Origin: Pseudomonas nitroreducens TX1
Lineage (GTDB): Bacteria; Pseudomonadota; Gammaproteobacteria; Pseudomonadales; Pseudomonadaceae
NCBI RefSeq assembly: GCF_000313755.1
Contig: NZ_AMZB01000081.1
Location: forward strand, 23,310 to 87,309
Reading direction: 5' to 3'
Length of the DNA: 64,000 bases
In this document: one piece after another, positions 9,952 to 18,362 of the stretch
How positions within the stretch are numbered: the first letter of the stretch is position 1
How the letters are laid out: each line of letters starts with the position of its first letter
Program-made: the position numbers and the translations under genes
Notes under the pieces: generated by a model
Seen by the model: only the letters and a program-made list of their open reading frames with translations
What the model was told of the DNA's origin: nothing
The model's database searches: none

Positions 9952-10421
9952 TTCTCCTGCACCGCGCAATGGGCGGCGCCGCCGTGGGCGCGCAGGATCT
10001 TGTCGAGCAGGCCGGTGAGGGTCTGCAGGTCGTCACGGGAGAGACCGCCGACCAGCTCGTTCATGGCCGCGGCGGCGATGCGCGGGGCCTCGTCGTTCAC
10101 TGCCTGGCCTGCGCTACTCAAGCGCAGGCGCACGCTGCGGCGGTCGTTCTGGCAGGGCTCACGGAGGAGCAGGTCCTTGCGCGCGAGGCGATCGAGCATG
10201 CGGGTCATGGAACCGCTGTCGATGGACAGCTCGCGGCACAGCTCGGCCGGGGTGTTGGCGCGGTCGTTACCGATGAAGAACAGCACCTTGAATTGTGCGG
10301 CGGTGATGTCCAGGTGCGCCAGATGCTTGTCCAGCAGGCGGTCCTTGAGGATGGCGGTAGCGCCCAGCAACTGGCCGATGGAGCCTTTGAACGGAAAATC
10401 CGCGACGTCGTAGTGATTCAT
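9948..10421 (-). CDS. MarR-family transcriptional regulator of the efflux operon
   Basis: A 157-residue winged-helix protein with the MarR layout: dimerisation helices at both ends and a central helix-turn-helix around ELCRELSIDSGSMTRMLDRLARKDLLLREPCQNDRRSVRLRL, including the wing D-x-R-S. Members usually repress their own operon and release DNA on ligand binding. It is the first gene of a four-gene operon (regulator, outer-membrane channel, adaptor, pump). I chose the ATG at 10419-10421; the longer upstream frame would run through the promoter region. Twin palindromes just upstream are its likely operator. Confidence 0.9.
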   Translation of the reverse strand: MNHYDVADFPFKGSIGQLLGATAILKDRLLDKHLAHLDITAAQFKVLFFIGNDRANTPAELCRELSIDSGSMTRMLDRLARKDLLLREPCQNDRRSVRLRLSSAGQAVNDEAPRIAAAAMNELVGGLSRDDLQTLTGLLDKILRAHGGAAHCAVQEK

Positions 10422-10436
10422 GTCAAAAACAGATAG

Positions 10437-10490
10437 CTGCTTAGGCAGTGAAATGTTTCGAAATGATACTGCCCGGGCAGCGATTGACAA
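10437..10490 (-). promoter_or_regulatory. MarR operon promoter with two CTGC-N4-GCAG palindromes
   Basis: Reading the minus strand, TTGTCA (10485-10490), a 16-base spacer and TATCAT (10463-10468) form a sigma-70-like promoter. The spacer contains the perfect palindrome CTGCCCGGGCAG (10469-10480). A second site of the same CTGC-N4-GCAG form lies downstream at 10437-10448. Their centres are 32 bases apart, about three helical turns, so two regulator dimers could bind the same face. Assignment to the adjacent MarR protein is inference. Confidence 0.6.
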
Positions 10491-10811
10491 GGCTCGATTG
10501 TCGCGATTACGCAACAATCCGTTCGACGAAGCGCAATTGGGTTGGGAAAGGCAACAGGAATGGCTGATTTCCTACGACCGTGTGAACCCTTTATGCACAA
10601 TCGCGAAAGCGTTAGGGCGCAAATCGCATATGAGATGTGACAGCAATCACTTAATAGCGTAACTCCATGTTTTTAAAAGATTAAATACATGTGTACAGAA
10701 AATGACCAGATCGCAGCGAGGCGCTCTGGGTGGTCAGTGAGGAGCGGTTTTTCCTGGGTTACGAACAGAGTTATCCACAGGTGTTGTGGGTGAAGCTCTG
10801 GAACGCCCGTC
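10491..10811. other. Intergenic region with one perfect DnaA box
   Basis: No convincing gene is seen here. Short open frames lack start signals and codon bias. A perfect DnaA box TTATCCACA lies at 10771-10779. The stretch around 10660-10700 is unusually AT-rich compared with the flanks. I see no clear terminator for the methyltransferase gene that ends at 10812. Confidence 0.5.
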
Positions 10812-12050
10812 TCAGGTGCGCTCGGCGAGTAGCAACAGGTTGCGTGGTGTCAGGCGGGTGGCGCAGAAAGCGCCCAAAGTGGCGCGATAGCCTTGTTCTT
10901 CGAGGAATAACGCGCGATCCAGTAGCAGCCAGAGCTCCATCGGCCGACGGAACAGTCCGCGCACCAGTTCGAGGTTGCGGACTTGAACCAGTCGTTGCCA
11001 GCCCCTCGCCTCCAGTTCCTGCCAATCGGTGTCGGCAGGCAGGTCGAGTGCTCTGAGCGCGGCGAGGTCGCGGCAATAGTCCGCGAAGGGCTTGTCCAGC
11101 CAGGTTGGTGGCACAGAGGGCGTGGGCAGGTAGTCGTTGCTGCGGCGGACTTGCCGTTGCAGCAGGTCGAAGGCCAGTCGCCGCGCCATTGATGTGTCGC
11201 GCTGGCGGCGTACGCGGGCGCCGGCGGTGACCGTTTCGGCCAGCGGCAGGCGCAGATCGTCACGAGAAAGCAGCAGGGCGGAGCTTTGCGCAGCGTGCGA
11301 GAGCGGTTGGTAGTACTCGCTTTCGATGCGGTTGTAGCAGCAAGGCGCCACGGCGAGCTGGCGGCAGTTGCGGCTGCTGGCCAGCTTCATCAGACGGACG
11401 TGCAGGTCGCCACAGGCGTGCAAGGCGACGGCGGTGTGGCCCGCTTGCAGATGTTCGCCGGCTTCGGTCGCCAGCACATCCTGCTGGCGATGCCGAGCCC
11501 GAAGCCGAAGCCGGTCGCTCAGGCGCTGGCCGTCTTCCACCAGGGCTTTGTCGAGTTCCAGGCTCAGCAGCGGTTTACCATCGCGCGCCAGCACCCGGCC
11601 CAGATGGCCTTTGCCGGCGCACCAGTCGAGCCATTGTTGCGGTGCTTCGGCGAAGTTCAGGCGGCTGGCGAAGGCTTCGATCTGCTCCCATTTGCGGCCG
11701 GGTACGTCGACGGTCAACTGGTTTGGCAGCTTGCCCAGCGGCGTGCCCGGCAGTTCGCCAATGGCGCACAGTTGCGCGGCGGCGCCAGCCAGTGCAGGAA
11801 AGGGCGCGGGCGCGAGGAGCTGCTCAGGCGTGTTGTGCGCCATGTCGGCCTCATCGAGACTGCGATTGCGCAGCCAGGCGGCCAGTTCGGGGTGATCGCG
11901 CTCCCAGGGCAGCGCAAGCAACGTGAAGGGCTTCGGCCGCCACAGCGTCTGATGTTCCAGCAGGAAGCCGTCCAGTGCCTGGAAGCGCTGGAGCAGGTCG
12001 GAGCCGGTCAGGGGAAAGGCGTTCGGGAGCACGGTGCGAAGCGGAGGCAA
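10812..12050 (-). CDS. SAM-dependent methyltransferase-domain protein (METTL25/GSTCD-like)
   Basis: A 412-residue protein of unknown substrate. The SAM-binding motif DWCAGKGHLGR (142-152), LSLELDKALVEDG, ALHACGDLHVRLM (209-221) and LAVAPCCYNRI (232-242) match the Methyltransf_32-type domain found in METTL25 and GSTCD homologues. The frame opens with TTG at 12050; a GTG at 12030-12032 is an alternative start, and neither has a strong ribosome site. A TATAAT box lies at 12065-12070 on the same strand. It is transcribed alone. Confidence 0.75.
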   Translation of the reverse strand: MPPLRTVLPNAFPLTGSDLLQRFQALDGFLLEHQTLWRPKPFTLLALPWERDHPELAAWLRNRSLDEADMAHNTPEQLLAPAPFPALAGAAAQLCAIGELPGTPLGKLPNQLTVDVPGRKWEQIEAFASRLNFAEAPQQWLDWCAGKGHLGRVLARDGKPLLSLELDKALVEDGQRLSDRLRLRARHRQQDVLATEAGEHLQAGHTAVALHACGDLHVRLMKLASSRNCRQLAVAPCCYNRIESEYYQPLSHAAQSSALLLSRDDLRLPLAETVTAGARVRRQRDTSMARRLAFDLLQRQVRRSNDYLPTPSVPPTWLDKPFADYCRDLAALRALDLPADTDWQELEARGWQRLVQVRNLELVRGLFRRPMELWLLLDRALFLEEQGYRATLGAFCATRLTPRNLLLLAERT

Positions 12051-12098
12051 ACCACGGGGCGCGCATTATAGCGGCCCCGCGGGCGAGAGGCTTGCCGC

Positions 12099-12791
12099 TC
12101 AGCGGCCCTGCATCATGTCGACTCGCAGCCAGTGTTCGACCAGGCGGAAGAGGCGCGTCAGCACCAGGGTGATGACCAGGTAGAAGACCCCGGCGTAGCA
12201 GAAGAACAGCATGTATTCGTAAGTGCGCGCAGCGATGGTCTTTGACATCCCCATCAGGTCGTACAGCGTCACGGTGTACACCACCGCGCTGGCCTTGAGC
12301 ATGAGGATCACCTCGTTGCTGTAGGCCGGCAAGGCGATGCGCGCCGCGCGCGGCAGGATGATGTGGAACAGCGCCTGGCGGCGCGACATGCCCAGCGCGC
12401 GGGCGGCTTCCACTTCTCCCACCGGAATGGCATGGATGGCGCCACGGAGGATTTCCGCGATGTACGCAGCGGTATGCAGGGTCATGGTCAGCAGCGCGCA
12501 CCAGTAAGGGTCGCGCAGGTAGGGCCAGAGCACGCTCTTGCGCACGGCATCGAACTGGGCGAGGCCGTAGTAGACCAGGGCCAGCTGCAGCAGCAGCGGG
12601 GTGCCGCGGAAGAAGAACACGTAGGTGTAGGGGATGGCGCGGACGTACCAGTGCCGTGAGGCGCGGGCGATGCCCAGCGGCAGTGCGAGGATGAGCCCGG
12701 CTACCACGGCGATGGCCAGCAGTTCCAGGGTCAGCTGCGCGCCCTGGAGCATCTTCGGCAGCCACTTGAGGATCAGTTCCATGTCAGTCAT
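12099..12791 (-). CDS. Polar amino-acid ABC transporter permease (HisM/ArtM type)
   Basis: A 230-residue inner-membrane permease with the HEQRO-family EAA motif, seen as GEVEAARALGMSRRQALFHIILPRAARIALPAYSNEVILMLKASA (about 135-180), and about five membrane segments. It pairs with the next upstream permease to form the channel of an importer for basic or polar amino acids. The ATG overlaps the stop of the other permease (ATGA), so the two should be made in equal amounts. Exact amino acid is not evident; arginine, ornithine or histidine are typical for this branch. Confidence 0.9.
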   Translation of the reverse strand: MTDMELILKWLPKMLQGAQLTLELLAIAVVAGLILALPLGIARASRHWYVRAIPYTYVFFFRGTPLLLQLALVYYGLAQFDAVRKSVLWPYLRDPYWCALLTMTLHTAAYIAEILRGAIHAIPVGEVEAARALGMSRRQALFHIILPRAARIALPAYSNEVILMLKASAVVYTVTLYDLMGMSKTIAARTYEYMLFFCYAGVFYLVITLVLTRLFRLVEHWLRVDMMQGR

Positions 12792-13483
12792 AGCTCATTC
12801 CTCACGAAGCCCTGGCCGGCGCGGCGTTCCAGGAAATGCAGGGCAGCCATGACGAAGATGGTCAGGCCCAGGTAGATGAGCGCGGCCACCATGTAGAAGG
12901 TGAAAGGCTCCTTGGTCGCGTTGGAGGCGACGCCGGCCTTGCGCATGATTTCATCGAGGCTGATCAGCGAGACCAGGGCGGTGTCCTTGAGCAGGATCAG
13001 GTAGAGGTTGCCCAGGCCCGGCAGAGCCACGCGCCATACCTGCGGCAGCACGATGCGCCAGAAGATCCGTGTGGCGGAGAGGCCCAGCGCCTGGCCGGCC
13101 TCGCGGTGTCCCTTGGGGATCGCCAGAAGCGCGCCGCGGAACACTTCCGTGGCATAGGCGCCGAAGCACAGGCCCAGGGCGCAGGTGCCGGCGGCAAAGG
13201 GGGATAGGGCCAGGTCCGGGTGGCCGAAGAGGGCGCCCAGCGCATTGAGGCCGGTAACGGTACCGAAGTAGATCATCAGTACCCAGAGTGTTTCGGGTAT
13301 GCCGCGCACGAGGGTGGTGTAGAAACCGCCGAGCATGCGCAGCAAGCCGTTCCTGGAGGTCTTGGCGACGGCGCCGAGCAGGCCGAGGAGCAGTCCTACG
13401 CAGACTGCAGCGAGCGAAAGCTTGAGCGTCATCCAGGTGCCGGCGATCAGCTGATCGCCAAAGCCGTGCAGGTCGAAAATCAT
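12788..13483 (-). CDS. Polar amino-acid ABC transporter permease (HisQ/ArtQ type)
   Basis: Partner permease of 231 residues. N-terminal MIFDLHGFGDQLIAGTWMTLKLSLAAV is typical of HisQ-like subunits, and the EAA loop GHREAGQALGLSATRIFWRIVLPQVWRVALPGLGNLYLILLKDTALVSLIS docks on the ATPase. It lies 57 bases after the binding-protein gene and overlaps the second permease by four bases. Confidence 0.9.
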   Translation of the reverse strand: MIFDLHGFGDQLIAGTWMTLKLSLAAVCVGLLLGLLGAVAKTSRNGLLRMLGGFYTTLVRGIPETLWVLMIYFGTVTGLNALGALFGHPDLALSPFAAGTCALGLCFGAYATEVFRGALLAIPKGHREAGQALGLSATRIFWRIVLPQVWRVALPGLGNLYLILLKDTALVSLISLDEIMRKAGVASNATKEPFTFYMVAALIYLGLTIFVMAALHFLERRAGQGFVRNEL

Positions 13484-13540
13484 GGGGAGTCACGCCTGAA
13501 GGCGCGCGCCGCCCCGGTGGAGGGCGGCGCGGCACATGCA

Positions 13541-14293
13541 TCAGTAGATGCTGAAGGGGAAGTACTTGTCGTTGATCTTCTTGTAGGTACCGTCGTCGAC
13601 GATTTCCTTCAGGGCAGCGTTCAGCTTGTCACGCAGCGGATCGCCCTTGCGCACGGCGATACCGATCTTGTCGTTGTCGAATACCGGCTCGCCCTTGAAC
13701 TCGAAGTCCTTGCCGGCGTCGCTCTTGAGCCAGTCGTACTGCACGAACTTGTCGGCCAGCACGCCGTCGAGGCGGCCCGAAGACAGGTCGAGGTAGGCGT
13801 TTTCCTGGGTGTCGTACAGCTTGATGGTGACCACATCGGACATATTGTCTTCAAGCCAGGTGCCGGCGATGGTCGCGCGCTGCGCACCGATCACCTTGCC
13901 TTTCAGGTAGCCGGTGTCGGTCTTGAAGTCGGTGGACTTGGGCGCCACGAACTGCAGCTTGTTGGTGTAGTAGGGGTTGGTGAAGTCCACCGCCTGTTTG
14001 CGTTCGTCGGTGATGGACATGGACGCGACAATGAAGTCGAACTTCTTCGCGTTCAAGGCCGGAATGATACCGTCCCAGTCGGAAGTGACGACGTCGCACT
14101 CGGTCTTCATCTTGGCGCACAGCGCCTTGCCGATCTCGATGTCGAAGCCGACGACCTGGCCGCTGGCGTCGATGCCGTTGAAGGGCGGGTAGGCGCCTTC
14201 GGTGCCGATGCGCAGTTTGTCCGCGGCGATGGCCTGGCTCCCCAGTGCAAAGGTGGCCGCGATAGCCAGAACGATTTTCTTATAGTTGTTCAT
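13541..14293 (-). CDS. Periplasmic amino-acid-binding protein (HisJ/ArgT/ArtJ family)
   Basis: A 250-residue secreted binding protein with a cleavable signal peptide (MNNYKKIVLAIAATFALGSQAIA, cleavage near 23-24). The mature part begins DKLRIGTEGAYPPFNGIDASGQVVGFDIEIGKALCAK, the classic SBP_bac_3 ligand fold, and contains DGIIPALNAKKFDFIVASMSITDERKQAVDFTNPYY. It delivers its amino acid to the two permeases just downstream. The family binds basic amino acids; the ligand here is not determined. Confidence 0.92.
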   Translation of the reverse strand: MNNYKKIVLAIAATFALGSQAIAADKLRIGTEGAYPPFNGIDASGQVVGFDIEIGKALCAKMKTECDVVTSDWDGIIPALNAKKFDFIVASMSITDERKQAVDFTNPYYTNKLQFVAPKSTDFKTDTGYLKGKVIGAQRATIAGTWLEDNMSDVVTIKLYDTQENAYLDLSSGRLDGVLADKFVQYDWLKSDAGKDFEFKGEPVFDNDKIGIAVRKGDPLRDKLNAALKEIVDDGTYKKINDKYFPFSIY

Positions 14294-14307
14294 GCAGTGA
14301 TGCTCCG

Positions 14308-15081
14308 TTAGCGGTGGCTGGACATGAATTGTTTACAGCGTGCCGATTGCGGGTTGTCAAATACCTGCTGCGGCGGTCCCTGCTCTTCTACCAGGCCCTG
14401 GTGGAGGAACACCACCTCGCTGGATACCTGGCGGGCAAAGTTCATTTCATGGGTCACCAGCAGCATGGTGCGACCCTCATCGGCGAGCGCGCGGATTACG
14501 TTAAGCACTTCCTGGACCATTTCCGGGTCCAGTGCCGAAGTCGGCTCGTCGAAAAGGATGACCTTGGGCTGCATCGCCAGGGTCCGGGCGATGGCGGCGC
14601 GTTGCTGCTGGCCGCCGGAAAGCTGTGCAGGGAAGCAGTGACGCTTGTCGGAGATGCCGACCTTCGCCAGCAGCGCCTCGGCGATCTCGGTAGCTTCGGC
14701 GCGGGTCTTGCCCAGCACACGGCGCGGCGCCTCGATGATGTTGTCGAGGATGGTCATGTGTGGCCAGAGGTTGAAGTTCTGGAAGACGAAGCCCAGCTCG
14801 CTGCGCAGGCGGTTGATCTGTTTGCCGTCGGAGGCGACCAGCGAGCCGTCCTTGGACTTCTTCAGCTTGAGTTCCTCGCCGGCGACCAGGATCTGGCCCT
14901 GGTGCGGGTTCTCCAGCAGGTTGATGCAACGCAGGAACGTGGATTTACCAGAACCGGAGGAGCCGAGGATGGAAATCACATCGCCGTCGCGGGCGGTCAG
15001 GGAAATGCCTTTGAGCACTTCCAGGTCACCGTAACGCTTGTGCAGGTTACGGATTTCCAGTGCGGGTATGGCCGTGGCCAT
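14308..15081 (-). CDS. Polar amino-acid ABC transporter ATPase (HisP/GlnQ type)
   Basis: A 257-residue ATPase that powers the importer. Walker A is GSSGSGKST (40-48), the signature is LSGGQQQR (154-161) and Walker B is VILFDEP (174-180), followed by the H-loop in LLVTHEMNFAR. The HisP/ArtP insert with KSKDGSLVASDGKQINRLRSELG is present. I place the start at 15079-15081 because GAGGAG lies upstream; the frame stays open further but without a ribosome site. It is the first gene of the four-gene operon ATPase-binding protein-permease-permease. Confidence 0.93.
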   Translation of the reverse strand: MATAIPALEIRNLHKRYGDLEVLKGISLTARDGDVISILGSSGSGKSTFLRCINLLENPHQGQILVAGEELKLKKSKDGSLVASDGKQINRLRSELGFVFQNFNLWPHMTILDNIIEAPRRVLGKTRAEATEIAEALLAKVGISDKRHCFPAQLSGGQQQRAAIARTLAMQPKVILFDEPTSALDPEMVQEVLNVIRALADEGRTMLLVTHEMNFARQVSSEVVFLHQGLVEEQGPPQQVFDNPQSARCKQFMSSHR

Positions 15082-15330
15082 AGGGGGCTCCTCTATTGTT
15101 ATTCGGACGCTTTCGCAGCAGGTCACTGCAGAATCGGGGCCATCCTGGCGAGGGGCAACCTAACACGCACTCCGGGGTGCGCCAAGCGCCCATCTGCCGC
15201 GCTCGTCCGCTGTAGTGGCAAGTTGTCGCATTGCCGCTCGGCGTTGTCGCCTGGGCTGAACTAGCTGCGCCGGATGAGGGCGTCGGCGGATGGCGAGGGG
15301 GCGGGATAGTGCCAGTTTAGACCGGCCAGT

Positions 15331-15358
15331 AAAAGTCCGGCGGCCCTGGGGCCGCCGG
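15331..15358 (-). terminator. Terminator of the sulfatase gene
   Basis: A nine-base-pair GC-rich stem CCGGCGGCC/GGCCGCCGG (15337-15345 with 15350-15358) lies seven bases past the sulfatase stop and is followed on the minus strand by A-C-T-T-T-T. The remaining gap up to 15081 holds the ABC operon's upstream region and no recognised element. Confidence 0.65.
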
Positions 15359-15364
15359 TTCGCA

Positions 15365-17695
15365 TCACTGCATCATCTGCCGCAGCTGCGGGCTCGGATC
15401 TTCGATCGCTTCGGCGGGGGTGATGTCGTCCTGGGATTCCGGCGGCTGGCTGGCCATCAGGTTCGGATGCCCGGACAGGCGCGGAATTGGCAGCGGCTTG
15501 GCATCCGCCAGGCCGGTACCGCCAGCTTCGGCGGCGTTGATCGTCGACTTGCGCGGTTGGGTCAGCACGTGGAAGTCGGTGATCTCGATGACGCCCTTGC
15601 CCTCGGCGAGCAGGTGGAAGGAAAACGCCTTGCGTGCCTCCTCGTTGTCGAAGCCGAAGGTCACTTCCAGGGGCTGGTTGCGCTTCACCAGGGGGAAGTC
15701 GGGTATCTCGATGGGCACCGGCTTTTCGAACGAGCGTGTCTTGAGCGTCACTTTCGCTCCATTGGCGTCCATCTGCACCGCGCGGATCTTCAGGCTCACC
15801 GTGGTGTGGGTATTGGCCGGGAACTCCAGGTATTGCGCGCCGATCAGGTTGTCGGTGTATTCATTCTCGATTTGCGGCTTCAGGCGGATCCGCTCCTTGG
15901 TCGCGAACTGGTATTCGCGGGCCGACTGCGCCTGGGTTACCGACTGGTCGAGAATGTCCGCGCGGGCGGTCATCAGGCGAGCATCGCGGCCACTGAAGCG
16001 CCCTTCGAACTTGGCGGTGTCGGCGATGAAGCCGTCGCTCTTGTAGCGCCGACAGACTTGCTGGAAGTCGCACTCGGTGAAGTTGCCCTTGCCATCGTGA
16101 TAACGCTGCATGCCGTTGGTGAAGGACACCATCTCGCGTCCGGTGGCGTATTCGCGGAACAGCGAGCGGCCGGCGATATCCTGCGGTGCCTTGACGGCAA
16201 AGTAGTCGAGCACCGAGGACTCCAGGTCGACATGGCCGTAAACGCCCGCCTTGACCGGCGGCAGCGCGGCCTGTTCCGGTGCAAGGATCAGGTTCAGGCC
16301 CCACGCCGAGGCAAGGCGAACGTTGTCGATACCGTGGGATTCGTCGGAGGTGACGATGACCAGGGTGTCCTTGAGTACGCCCTTCTCCTCCAGGCCCTTG
16401 AGGAAGGCATCGACGGCGTCGTCCAGGTAGGCGATGGCTGCCTGGCGTGGTGTCGGGTACTTGGCCAGGTACTCCGGGGTGGCCGAATACGGCTGGTGGG
16501 TGCCGACGGTGAGCAGGGTGAGCATCCACGGCTGCTTCTTCTGACGCAACTGGCCGACATAGTCCAGCGCACCTTCGAAGAAGGCCTTGTCATCCATGCC
16601 CCAGGCGAATTCCAGGTATGGCTTCTTCTTGAACCAGTCGCGGCCCAGGGTCTTGTCGAAACCCATGGCCGGCATGACCTTGTCCTTGGCCATGAAGCGC
16701 AGCCCGGCGCCCTGAAGGAAATGGGTGCTGAAGCCCGCCTGATGCATCTGCGCCGGCAGGCATTCGGCGGCGCGGGTCGGGTTGCCCAGCAGTTCGACGC
16801 CCTTGGGCGTGCCGTTGTCCAGCTTGCTGTAGTCACCGCAGAGCATGGCATAGAGACCGCGGATGGTCTGATGGCTGTGCACCACGTAGTCCGGGGTGGT
16901 CATGGCGCGCTCGGCCCAGGTGCTCAGGCGCGGCATCATCGATTCTTCGTAGCTGCTGCTCAGGGCGGCACGGTTGGTGGCGACGTAGGCGCCCGGAATA
17001 CCTTCCATGGCGATGATCAGCACGTTCTTCGCCGCGCCACGTCCGGCCAGCAGCGAAGTGCCGCTCAGGTCGTGCTGGGTCAGGCCGGTGACATCCGGGC
17101 GAACTTCCGGCAGGTCGCGGTCGCGCCAGTCCTGGTAGGCCATCTCGCCGCCAGTCACGGCGCGGGATACCAGTTGATGAGGCAGGTTGAACTGCTTCCA
17201 CATCTCCGCATCGCTGGGCTGGAAGTACTGTACGCCAGCGTGCGCGGCCAGCAGTGCGGCTGGCACGGCATAGGCGTAGCGCGGCAGTGGTTTCTCGCGG
17301 CGGCGCCAGAGCAGCGCGCAGAGCAGAATGCCAACGCCAATCAGCACGGCCAGATGCAGATGGTTCAGACCACCACCTTCGGTGGAGTTGGCGACGAAAG
17401 TGGGGTCGGCGAGGAAGTGCAGGTCCTCCGGCGCGGGCATGCGGCCCACGGCGCTGACCAACTCGGCGGTGCCGATTACCGACAGTGCCCAGATCAGCAT
17501 GACCGGAATGGCGATGAACAGCCGTCGGTTGTGCAGCGCGACGACCAGCAGAGTGCCGAGCGCCAGGTCCGACAGGTAGCCCAAGGGGGATCCCCAGCCG
17601 ATACTGTAGCGGCCGATCACCGGGACCAGCAGGAAGAGGGCAGACAGGCAAACCAGGTTGCCCCAGGAATTCCACCAGCTTATGAGTTTGCGCAC
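15365..17695 (-). CDS. LTA-synthase-like sulfatase/phosphoglycerol transferase, inner-membrane
   Basis: A 776-residue membrane-anchored enzyme of the alkaline-phosphatase superfamily. Hydrophobic N-terminal segments (about 12-30, 38-54, 58-82, 113-130, 139-152) precede a periplasmic sulfatase domain with NVLIIAMEG (metal ligand E231), HSHQTIRGLYAML (probable nucleophile T277) and VTSDESHG (D451, H454). A C-terminal extension of about 300 residues follows. Relatives transfer phosphoglycerol or phosphoethanolamine to envelope glycans; the acceptor here is unknown. The GTG start at 17693-17695 has GGAG six bases upstream; ATG at 17716 is an alternative. The gene lies downstream of tRNA-Phe and stands alone. 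Confidence 0.8.
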   Translation of the reverse strand: MRKLISWWNSWGNLVCLSALFLLVPVIGRYSIGWGSPLGYLSDLALGTLLVVALHNRRLFIAIPVMLIWALSVIGTAELVSAVGRMPAPEDLHFLADPTFVANSTEGGGLNHLHLAVLIGVGILLCALLWRRREKPLPRYAYAVPAALLAAHAGVQYFQPSDAEMWKQFNLPHQLVSRAVTGGEMAYQDWRDRDLPEVRPDVTGLTQHDLSGTSLLAGRGAAKNVLIIAMEGIPGAYVATNRAALSSSYEESMMPRLSTWAERAMTTPDYVVHSHQTIRGLYAMLCGDYSKLDNGTPKGVELLGNPTRAAECLPAQMHQAGFSTHFLQGAGLRFMAKDKVMPAMGFDKTLGRDWFKKKPYLEFAWGMDDKAFFEGALDYVGQLRQKKQPWMLTLLTVGTHQPYSATPEYLAKYPTPRQAAIAYLDDAVDAFLKGLEEKGVLKDTLVIVTSDESHGIDNVRLASAWGLNLILAPEQAALPPVKAGVYGHVDLESSVLDYFAVKAPQDIAGRSLFREYATGREMVSFTNGMQRYHDGKGNFTECDFQQVCRRYKSDGFIADTAKFEGRFSGRDARLMTARADILDQSVTQAQSAREYQFATKERIRLKPQIENEYTDNLIGAQYLEFPANTHTTVSLKIRAVQMDANGAKVTLKTRSFEKPVPIEIPDFPLVKRNQPLEVTFGFDNEEARKAFSFHLLAEGKGVIEITDFHVLTQPRKSTINAAEAGGTGLADAKPLPIPRLSGHPNLMASQPPESQDDITPAEAIEDPSPQLRQMMQ

Positions 17696-17890
17696 AGTGA
17701 CTCCGCGACGAAACATCGATTCCCGGAGGGTATCCCACTGAAGTGTGGAAATCGTCCGGATGGTCATGATTCTGAAAGATCGGTGTGCTATGTGCCAGTA
17801 GACACTGAAGTCAGGCAAACATTCGATACGAATCGCGGGGGCGTTCCGGGGCGGGGGAGTGACTTGCGCTGGCTGGCTCGGGCGGAAACG

Positions 17891-17926
17891 AAAAAGCCCC
17901 TGAAATCGCAAGATTTCAGGGGCTTT
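17891..17926 (-). terminator. Terminator of tRNA-Phe
   Basis: A perfect 15-base-pair stem (17893-17907 with 17912-17926, loop GCAA) is followed on the minus strand by a run of T residues. It sits ten bases past the tRNA-Phe 3' end, so the tRNA is a single-gene unit. Confidence 0.85.
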
Positions 17927-17935
17927 CGGAAGGCT

Positions 17936-18011
17936 TGGTGCCCAGGGACGGAATCGAACCGCCGACACGGGGATTTTCAATCCCCTGCTCTACCAACTGA
18001 GCTACCTGGGC
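17936..18011 (-). tRNA. tRNA-Phe (anticodon GAA)
   Basis: A 76-base minus-strand tRNA starting GCCCAGGTAGCTCAG, with anticodon arm GGGGATTGAAAATCCCC (anticodon GAA), T-arm GGCGGTTCGATTCCGTC and an encoded CCA end. The acceptor stem GCCCAGG/CCTGGGC pairs fully. Confidence 0.97.
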
Positions 18012-18089
18012 AACGTGGCGCGCATTAAAAGGGTTTTCGGAAGGGGTGTCAAGCGTGCCGCTAAAAAATTTTTCAAATAATACCGAAGC

Positions 18090-18362
18090 TTACGCGCTGG
18101 GCGGAACGTAGCCCTCGGCCTGCGCGTATTCTTCCCCGGAGAGGAACTTGTCCATCTCGGCGGTGAGGAACTTGCGATCCTCGGCGTTCATCATGTTCAG
18201 GCGACGCTCGTTGATCAGCATGGTCTGGTGCTTCTGCCATTCGTCCCAGGCTTTCTTCGAGACGTGCTCGTAGATGTCCTGGCCCTTGGCTCCGGGGTAG
18301 GGTGCGCGATCGAGGCCGGGCAGCTCTTCTTTGTATTTGCGGCACATCACCAGTCGGGTCAT
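18090..18362 (-). CDS. yggX: Probable Fe(2+)-trafficking protein YggX
   Basis: A 90-residue cytoplasmic protein matching YggX throughout, with the conserved single Cys near the N-terminus (C7 in [24 protein letters not shown]) and [23 protein letters not shown]. The family protects Fe-S clusters and limits oxidative damage. The ATG overlaps the mutY stop as ATGA, the same mutY-yggX pairing seen in enterobacteria; MutY itself carries a Fe-S cluster. Confidence 0.95.
   Translation of the reverse strand: MTRLVMCRKYKEELPGLDRAPYPGAKGQDIYEHVSKKAWDEWQKHQTMLINERRLNMMNAEDRKFLTAEMDKFLSGEEYAQAEGYVPPSA

Noticed and set aside
8455..10413. A 652-codon plus-strand frame opposite the outer-membrane and MarR genes
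   Set aside because: It overlaps two coupled genes of clear identity; shadow frame.
10420..10662. An 80-codon plus-strand frame divergent from marR
   Set aside because: It starts inside the regulator's promoter, has no ribosome site and no similarity; the DNA is better explained as operator and promoter.
15290..18028. A 912-codon plus-strand open frame opposite the sulfatase gene and tRNA-Phe
   Set aside because: It has no domain, runs through the tRNA in antisense and mirrors the codon structure of the sulfatase gene; it is a high-GC shadow.
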